From Actinomycetospora cinnamomea (GTDB lineage Bacteria; Actinomycetota; Actinomycetes; Mycobacteriales; Pseudonocardiaceae): 64,000 nucleotides of DNA. Position 1 is the stretch's first letter. The number at the start of each line of letters is the position of its first letter. The notes under the pieces are model-generated. The model was not told where the DNA came from. It was given only the letters and a program-made list of their open reading frames with translations, and did not search any database. Location of the stretch: positions 248,001 to 312,000 of the forward strand of contig NZ_QEKW01000006.1 of the NCBI RefSeq assembly GCF_003096675.1. Reading direction: 5' to 3'. Shown piece after piece: positions 58,827-64,000 of the stretch. Both the position numbers and the translations under genes were made by a program.

Positions 58827-59603
58827 CTACGCGGGGAACAGCGTGTCCTCCCGCTGCGCGGGATCGCCGCCGACACGGATGAACCACTCGGTGCCGAAGG
58901 CCAGCGCGAAGCGGTCGTCGGGCAGGGAGAGGAAGAAGGAGTCGTCGGCGATCTGGCTGCGGTGCGCGCGCATGGCCTCCCGCTTGGCGGCCAGCCACGG
59001 GGTGACGTCGACGCGTGTGGTCAGGGCCGACTCGGGCGAGCCGAAGGCCTCGCTGTCGAGGTCGGGGACGTCCTCCCCCGTCGCGCGCGCCATCTCGATC
59101 ATCCGGCGGAACTCGTCGCGGTTCGACGTCGCCTCGTACACCCGCGCCGTCCCCGCGAGCTCGCCGGCGCGGCGACCCACGCGGTGCACCTGGATGTGGT
59201 CGGGGTGGCCGTAGCCGCCGATGCGGTCGTAGACGGTGAGGACCTCCGCGTCCTCCTCGCGCAGGATCGCGGCCAGGCGCTCGGCGGCCTCCTCCACGTC
59301 GGCGGACCAGAACGAGCCGGGCGCGTCGTTGGTCTCGGTGCCGACCATCCCGGAGTCGGTGTAGCCGAGGAACTCCACCCGGGCGACGCCGAGCACGGCC
59401 GCCGCGTCGTGGGTCTCGCGGACCCGCCGCTCGGCCAGCGTCTCGCCCACGGTCAGCACGCCCGGGACGATCTCGCCGTGCTCGCCGCGCGTGGCGACCA
59501 CCAGCACGACGCGGTGCCCGGCGTCGGCGGCCGCGCGCATCACGCCGCCGCAGCTGATGCACTCGTCGTCGGGGTGTGCGTGGAAGGTGACCATCGTCGC
59601 CAC
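58827..59603 (-). CDS. PIG-L/LmbE family zinc deacetylase
   Basis: 258 aa. Start GTG 59603, with TAGGGT 7 nt upstream (leaderless). The zinc and catalytic motif AHPDDE is at residues 9-14, with the second motif in GGYGHPDHIQVH. The family includes MshB and Mca of mycothiol metabolism; this protein is shorter (MshB is about 300) and has AHPDDECISCGGVM with two Cys, so it may act on another N-acetyl sugar or mycothiol conjugate. It lies 51 nt downstream of the GT-C gene start, on the same strand. Confidence 0.86.
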   Translation of the reverse strand: MATMVTFHAHPDDECISCGGVMRAAADAGHRVVLVVATRGEHGEIVPGVLTVGETLAERRVRETHDAAAVLGVARVEFLGYTDSGMVGTETNDAPGSFWSADVEEAAERLAAILREEDAEVLTVYDRIGGYGHPDHIQVHRVGRRAGELAGTARVYEATSNRDEFRRMIEMARATGEDVPDLDSEAFGSPESALTTRVDVTPWLAAKREAMRAHRSQIADDSFFLSLPDDRFALAFGTEWFIRVGGDPAQREDTLFPA

Positions 59604-59610
59604 GCCGTCG

Positions 59611-59616
59611 ACCCTA
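59611..59616 (-). promoter_or_regulatory. Putative -10 element of leaderless PIG-L gene
   Basis: TAGGGT on the minus strand, 7 nt before GTG 59603. Confidence 0.42.
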
Positions 59617-59627
59617 GTTCGCGCCGA

Positions 59628-60797
59628 TCAGGCCAGCACGAAGGACGCCACCAGGACGAGCAGCACGAGCAGCAGCACCGCGGCCGTGCCCAGGATCGCG
59701 CCCGCCCGCGGCCCGGGGCCGCGGGCGAAGAGCTCGCGCCCCTGCAGGCCCTCGGATCGCGCCGCGGCGCTCGCCCACGGCGGGGCCGTCTCCTCGGGCC
59801 GCGCCACCCCGCCCCCGGCCGCGCGCGCGGGGACGGCACCGGGCACGAACTGGGTGCGCTCGGGCGGTGCCGGTGGTCGGGCGGGGCCGGTGGGCCAGGA
59901 CGGCGGGGCGCCGTGCGTGGGCCGGCCGGGCACCGCACGCGCCGGGACGACCTGCGTCTCCTCCGGCGGGCGCCCGGCCGGGACGACCTGTGTGCGGTCC
60001 GCGGAGGCGCCGCCGCCGTGCACCACCTGCGTGGTGTCGGGCGACGCCTCGGCGGCGGCGCCCTCCCGCGCCGACCACCGGAACGGCGGCGGGAAGGGGT
60101 CGACCGGCCGCGGACGCTCGTCGGTCTCGGCGGCGTCGTCGTCCTCCACCGGCGGCGGGGGCGGACGCAGGGCGTCCGAGGGCGTGCCCGGCAGGGGTGG
60201 CGCGTCGGCCGACGGCGGCGGGACGGGGACGGCCCGCGGGTGCGCGACCTCGGGGTCACCGGCGCGGTCGGCGGCGGGGTCGGCGTCCACCGCCGTGGCC
60301 GCCTCCCCACCCGGATCGTCCTCGGCCGGCGCGGCGGGCGGGGGCGCCGACTCGTGGGTGGGTGGGGCCGGTGCGCGGGTGGGCGGGGTCGGCTCCCGCG
60401 CGGGTGGCGACGCCGGGCGCCCGGGAGCCCCGGGACCGGCGCCCGGACCGTGCGCCGCCCCCGCTGGCGTCGACCCGGTTCGCCCCGGGGACGGGGGCGC
60501 CGGCGCGCGGGGCGCATCACGGGGCGGACCGCCCGGTGCGTCGTGCCGATCGGGCCGGGCCGGACCCGGGTACGGCGTGTCGAACTCGGGGGCGAAGCCC
60601 AGCTCGCGCTCGGCGGCGTCGAGCTCGCTGTCGTCCAGGTCGCCGTCGGCGGAGGCGCCCGGCCGCGGGGCGGGCGGCGGCGGTGGGGCCAGGCGGGCCG
60701 CGAGGATCTCGTCGCGCCGCCGCCGGTAGGTCTCGGCGTCGACCCGCCCGGTGGCCAGGTCCTCGTCGAGCCGGCGCAGCTGTTCGGGGACGCCCAT
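59628..60797 (-). CDS. SHOCT-like, Pro-rich tail-anchored membrane protein with TQVV repeats
   Basis: 389 aa, ATG with ggaggg upstream. Residues 5-34 (QLRRLDEDLATGRVDAETYR) form a SHOCT-like short helical module. Residues 40-250 are disordered Pro/Ala/Gly/Asp. Four copies of a TQ(V/F)V motif follow at T256, T269, T281 and T315 (TTQVV, RTQVVP, ETQVVP, RTQFVP). A single membrane helix is at 366-388, so the bulk faces the cytoplasm. Spaced Thr-Gln-Val-Val motifs look like Ser/Thr kinase phosphosites that an FHA domain could read, which is an inference. Confidence 0.75.
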   Translation of the reverse strand: MGVPEQLRRLDEDLATGRVDAETYRRRRDEILAARLAPPPPPAPRPGASADGDLDDSELDAAERELGFAPEFDTPYPGPARPDRHDAPGGPPRDAPRAPAPPSPGRTGSTPAGAAHGPGAGPGAPGRPASPPAREPTPPTRAPAPPTHESAPPPAAPAEDDPGGEAATAVDADPAADRAGDPEVAHPRAVPVPPPSADAPPLPGTPSDALRPPPPPVEDDDAAETDERPRPVDPFPPPFRWSAREGAAAEASPDTTQVVHGGGASADRTQVVPAGRPPEETQVVPARAVPGRPTHGAPPSWPTGPARPPAPPERTQFVPGAVPARAAGGGVARPEETAPPWASAAARSEGLQGRELFARGPGPRAGAILGTAAVLLLVLLVLVASFVLA

Positions 60798-61051
60798 CGC
60801 ACCTCCCTCCGCGGCCTCTCGGGGCACCGCAGGGTCACCGGCTGACCTCGGCAGGTTCCGCACGGTAACGCACCCGGGCGGGCGCGAGCGGTCGTCGGCG
60901 CGCGCGGCCGCGCATCGTCCGGCGCTGAACGGGCACCCGGCCGCGCTCTTACCGGAACGGTCACGGCTGACCGGTACGGTGCGGGGGCGCGGGGATAGCC
61001 TCGCGCCGGAGCCGCCCGTCCGCCCACCCCGCCCGAGGAGCACCGCACAGC

Positions 61052-61810
61052 ATGGACACCACCGACGTCGCCGCGATCGTCACCGGCGGGGCCTCCGGCC
61101 TCGGCGGCGCCACCGTGCGCCGGCTCGCCGCGGGCGGGGCGCGCGTCATCGCGATCGACCTGCCGAAGGCCGTCGACGGCGCCGAGGCCCTGGACGGCGT
61201 CGAGTACGTCGGCGCCGACGTGACCGACGGCGACCAGGTGGCCGCCGCGGTCGAGACCGCGGTGAACACGGGCCTGCCGCTGCGCGTGGTCGTGAACTGC
61301 GCCGGCATCGGCACCGCCGGCCGGGTCCTGTCGAAGAAGGGCCCGCACGACCTGGGGACGTTCGAGCAGGTCATCGGCGTGAACCTGATCGGCACGTTCA
61401 ACGTCATGCGGTTGGCCGCCGAGGCGATCGCGCAGACCGAGCCCCTGGCCGACGGCGCCCGCGGTGTCATCGTCAACACGGCCTCGGTGGCGGCCTTCGA
61501 GGGCCAGATCGGACAGATCGCCTACTCCGCCTCCAAGGGCGGCGTGGTGGGCATGACCGTCCCCGCGGCGCGCGACCTCGCGCAGTACGGCATCCGCGTC
61601 ATGACGATCGCGCCGGGCATCATCGACACCCCGATGCTCGCCGGCGTCGAGGAGTCGTTCCGCGAGCAGCTGGCGGCCGGCATCCCGTTCCCCCAACGCC
61701 TGGGCACGCCCGACGAGTACGCCCAGCTGGTGGCCATGATCGTCGAGCACGACTACCTCAACGGCGAGGTCATCCGCTTCGACGGCGGCCTGAGGATGCA
61801 GCCCAGGTGA
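61052..61810 (+). CDS. SDR family oxidoreductase (3-hydroxyacyl-CoA dehydrogenase type 2-like)
   Basis: 252 aa, ATG with gaggagc upstream. The NAD motif TGGASGLGGATVRRL, Asp in VIAIDLPK, NCAGIGTAGRVL, and catalytic SVAAFEGQIGQIAYSASKGG are complete. The short DLPKAVDGAE insertion and overall sequence fit HSD17B10/FadB2-type enzymes that oxidise 3-hydroxyacyl-CoA in fatty acid or branched-chain degradation. A TAGCCT hexamer about 40 nt upstream could be its -10. The stop is 1 nt before the convergent stop of the nuclease gene. Confidence 0.87.
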   Translation: MDTTDVAAIVTGGASGLGGATVRRLAAGGARVIAIDLPKAVDGAEALDGVEYVGADVTDGDQVAAAVETAVNTGLPLRVVVNCAGIGTAGRVLSKKGPHDLGTFEQVIGVNLIGTFNVMRLAAEAIAQTEPLADGARGVIVNTASVAAFEGQIGQIAYSASKGGVVGMTVPAARDLAQYGIRVMTIAPGIIDTPMLAGVEESFREQLAAGIPFPQRLGTPDEYAQLVAMIVEHDYLNGEVIRFDGGLRMQPR

Positions 61811-61811
61811 G

Positions 61812-63572
61812 CTAGAGGTCCTCGAGGTGGGGCACCTCGAGGACCCGCGGCGACGTCAGCCACGTGCGCAACGCCCACGTGGCCCGGACGTCGTCGGCAT
61901 TGTAGACCAGCAACCGCTCGCGCTGGGCCGGATCGGGCTCGCCCCCGTCGAGGCCGACGGCCTCGCGGTACCAGCGCATGGAGTTCTCGCCTCCGGCCTC
62001 CGGGTCGTGCCAGGCGAAGCCGGCCGAGGGCGCGACGCGCTTGAGGCCCTTGCCGTGGGGGCAGAGGAAGGACTCGCTCACGACCGGGAACAGGTCGATC
62101 CACTGCTCGGAGGCGATGAACTCCTCGACCGCCCCGGCCGGGGGCACCCCCGGCATGCCCGCGAAGCGCTCGGCGGAGGCGCGCAACCAGCGGTTCTCGG
62201 CCTGCTCGTTGTAGCAGTAGGCGCGCAGCCGCAGGCCCCGCTGCGCGCACCGGGCGCGGACGTCGTCGAGCCAGGTCCAGAACTCGCCGAACGAGCGGCC
62301 CTCGTCGCGGGTGGGCAGCGGGTCCCACGTGACGAAGGCCCGGTAGCCGTTCTCGACGCCGATGTCGGCGCCCGAGAGCAGCACACCCCAGAGATAGGCG
62401 CCGTCCTCGCCGAGACTCTCCATGTCGACGTCGACCTCGACGTCGCCGCGCGCCACCGTGGGCCGGGCGACGCGGCGCACCAGCGGGATGTCGCGCCGCC
62501 ACGCCCGCGCGAGGGCGACCGCCTCGACGAGGTCCGGCCCGTCGGGCGGGACGTCGACGTCCTCGTCGGGTTCGGGACCCGGCAGGCCCACCGCCGGGTC
62601 GAGCGCCGCGAGCTCGCGCACCGTGGTGATGCCCTGCCCGCGCAGCCGCAGCGCGGCGTCACCCCGCACGACGAGGCTCACGTCGTCGACCGCCCGCAGC
62701 GCGGCCTCGCACGTCGGCCACCACGGGCAGCGGCGGCACTCGGTGATGCGCGAGGGCTCGGCGAGCGCGGCGCCACCGCCGCGCGCGGCCTCGGCGACGG
62801 CCACCCGGTCGGAGTGCCGGCGGTCGTAGGTCTCGAGCACGCTGCGCGCACCCGGCCCCGTCGGCGCCGCGAGGTCAACCCACACCACGGCGTCCGCGTC
62901 GAGCCCGACCACGCCACCCCACACCGGTGCGCCCGGCTCCTCGGGCGGGGCCAGCCCGGCGCTGCGCAGCATCCGGTGCAGGTGGGCGAGGCGCAGGACG
63001 TCCCGGGTGACCGTGCGGACGCGGCGGACGTCGTCCACGACGGCGGCCGCGGGATGGGGCCGGTCCAGCGGGGAGGTGAGGGCGCCGCCGCCGGGATCGG
63101 TGACACGGTGGCGCACGACGATCAGCGGCCACCAGCCCGACGCGGCGTCGCCCGGCACCGCGCGGACCAGCACCTCGGCCCCGCCGCGCCGACCCTCGCC
63201 GGCCGGGAGCTCCGCGCCGCCGACGAAGTCGACCCCCGGGCCCGCCTCGGCGAGCACCCCCAGGGTGGCGGCGGCCCGCGCCGCGGAGCCCGCCGCGGGC
63301 GGCACGGACCGCCAGCGCGACCCCAGCATCCCGGCCCACCGCGCCGCGAGCGCCGCCCGGTGCGCCGCCGCGTCGGCGCGCCGCATCGCCACCCCCGGAT
63401 CGGCGTCCTCGTCCGACGGCGCGGGCCCCGCCCCGTGGTCCTCCACGGGGACGTGCTCGAGGTGGACCCGGCGGCGGCAGCGCGTCGTGGCGGCGGCGTC
63501 GAGCAGGACCGGGCGGCGGACGGCCGCGGGCGCCCCCGCGTCACCGGCCCCGTGTGCGGTCGTCGTGCTCAT
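61812..63572 (-). CDS. TM0106-family RecB-like nuclease with RNase H-like domain
   Basis: 586 aa from ATG 63572. The N-terminal part resembles the RecB-like PD-(D/E)XK nuclease region, with a Cys set (RCRRRVHLEHV near the start and ECRRCPWWPTCEAAL at about 310) that could bind an iron-sulfur cluster. A short HhH-like stretch (LRGQGITTVRELAAL) follows. The C-terminal part is an RNase H-like exonuclease fold: VDMESLG (D, E), YCYNEQAENRWL and YNADDVRATW. This domain order matches the TM0106/YprB-type family, linked to DNA repair or processing. Role in cell not known. Confidence 0.82.
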   Translation of the reverse strand: MSTTTAHGAGDAGAPAAVRRPVLLDAAATTRCRRRVHLEHVPVEDHGAGPAPSDEDADPGVAMRRADAAAHRAALAARWAGMLGSRWRSVPPAAGSAARAAATLGVLAEAGPGVDFVGGAELPAGEGRRGGAEVLVRAVPGDAASGWWPLIVVRHRVTDPGGGALTSPLDRPHPAAAVVDDVRRVRTVTRDVLRLAHLHRMLRSAGLAPPEEPGAPVWGGVVGLDADAVVWVDLAAPTGPGARSVLETYDRRHSDRVAVAEAARGGGAALAEPSRITECRRCPWWPTCEAALRAVDDVSLVVRGDAALRLRGQGITTVRELAALDPAVGLPGPEPDEDVDVPPDGPDLVEAVALARAWRRDIPLVRRVARPTVARGDVEVDVDMESLGEDGAYLWGVLLSGADIGVENGYRAFVTWDPLPTRDEGRSFGEFWTWLDDVRARCAQRGLRLRAYCYNEQAENRWLRASAERFAGMPGVPPAGAVEEFIASEQWIDLFPVVSESFLCPHGKGLKRVAPSAGFAWHDPEAGGENSMRWYREAVGLDGGEPDPAQRERLLVYNADDVRATWALRTWLTSPRVLEVPHLEDL

Positions 63573-63757
63573 GCCCCCGAGCTTCCCACGCGCCCCCGAC
63601 ACCCCTACCGACAGCGGGAGGACACCCCGCGGGTGTGCGGCCGCCACGAGCGGGGCACTCGGCGTCCGTCGTGCCCACGGTCGGACGCCCCGGCCCACTA
63701 GGGTGCGCACGATCGCCCGGGGCACGACGCGCCGCCGGCACGAGACGGGGAGGGTCC

Positions 63758-64000
63758 ATGGGACTGCTGCGGCGCTCGCGCGAGCGGCCCGCGACGGCAG
63801 CGGACGCGCTCGAGATGGCCGAGGACGTGTTCGTCGTCAGCCCGCGGGCCGCGGACCTCGCGGCCGCCGCGCAGAAGGAGCAGAAGCGCGCGGCCCGCGC
63901 CGAGCGCCTGCTCGCCGAGGCCCAGGAGGCGGTTCTGCTCGGGGACAAGAAGGCCCTCAAGGCGGTCAGGAAGCGCCGGAAGGCCAAGGGACCGGAGCCC
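63758..64000 (+). CDS. Lys/Ala-rich protein, 5' part (runs off the window)
   Basis: At least 81 codons, ATG with ggggaggg 5-6 nt upstream. The visible peptide starts MGLLRRSRERPATA and then has a long Ala/Lys/Arg/Glu helix (AAAAQKEQKRAARAERLLAE) and a basic end (VRKRRKAKG). Highly charged, probably cytoplasmic, nucleic-acid or membrane-surface binding. Not recognised; the stop is outside the window. Confidence 0.65.
   Translation, partial: MGLLRRSRERPATAADALEMAEDVFVVSPRAADLAAAAQKEQKRAARAERLLAEAQEAVLLGDKKALKAVRKRRKAKGPEP

Noticed and set aside
1..64000. tRNA, rRNA, CRISPR arrays, replication origin
   Set aside because: No cloverleaf-like or regularly spaced direct repeat arrays and no DnaA-box cluster were noticed; a tRNAscan or CRISPR search would be decisive.

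Overview
The window is about 64 kb of very GC-rich chromosomal DNA from an actinobacterium, most likely a member of the Pseudonocardiaceae (Pseudonocardia or Actinomycetospora type). The evidence is many GTG starts, GTGA/ATGA stop-start overlaps, arabinogalactan genes (decaprenylphosphoryl-phosphoribose synthase UbiA, its PAP2 phosphatase, GtrA, an Emb-type arabinosyltransferase), an ESX/EspG chaperone, a Ddn-like protein, and a gene order that (from memory) matches M. tuberculosis Rv3806c-Rv3807c ... Rv3813c ... Rv3835-Rv3836-Rv3837c-pheA-Rv3839-bfrB-Rv3843c. I see no tRNA, rRNA, CRISPR, insertion sequence or prophage; it reads as core chromosome with a few accessory patches.

Layout. 1-8.2 kb: end of a PP2C phosphatase gene, an FHA gene, the GtrA-UbiA-PAP2 operon, a HAD phosphatase, two tandem HhH-GPD paralogs and the arabinosyltransferase. 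8.2-10.8 kb: an operon of a charged, Ser/Gly-rich membrane-anchored protein, a glutathionylspermidine-synthase-like ATP-grasp enzyme and a DUF350 membrane protein. 10.9-16.9 kb: septum-formation protein, zincin, phosphoglycerate mutase family, pheA, and a DUF2470 gene behind an IdeR/DtxR-like box. 16.9-25.6 kb: CPBP protein, SDR, arginine deiminase, Rieske-DUF5914 protein, methyltransferase flanked by a 65-bp inverted repeat pair, membrane flavin reductase, ferritin, DUF4328 protein, rhodanese. 25.7-36.8 kb: two sodium:solute (acetate-type) symporter units with DUF485-like partners, a LytTR regulator and, about 4 kb away, a LytS-type kinase; between regulator and kinase lie an ESX-type substrate/chaperone triad and SppA. 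36.8-43.7 kb: Fpg/Nei glycosylase, a membrane protein, then a polyhydroxyalkanoate block (acyl-CoA ligase, depolymerase-like hydrolase, XRE regulator, phasin, small Cys-rich protein, class I PhaC). 43.8-51.5 kb: methyltransferase, LldD2-type flavoenzyme, Ddn-like protein, two paralogous membrane-linked proteins, aldo/keto reductase, formaldehyde-dehydrogenase-type Zn enzyme. 51.6-64 kb: SGNH hydrolase, a TPP-riboswitch-controlled NCS1 transporter, DUF1996 secreted protein, atypical response regulator, GT-C glycosyltransferase, PIG-L deacetylase, a TQVV-repeat membrane protein, SDR, a RecB/RNase H-type nuclease and a truncated ORF.

Regulation visible in sequence: at least fifteen genes have a TANNNT -10-like hexamer 6-8 nt before an ATG/GTG and no Shine-Dalgarno, which looks like leaderless transcription and helped fix several starts. 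There is one clear TPP riboswitch, one IdeR-like box, a short ORF with a strong ribosome site coupled to a DUF485-symporter pair, and several strong hairpins, including a perfect 50-bp palindrome between convergent genes. Function calls come from motifs and context read by eye; no database search was run.
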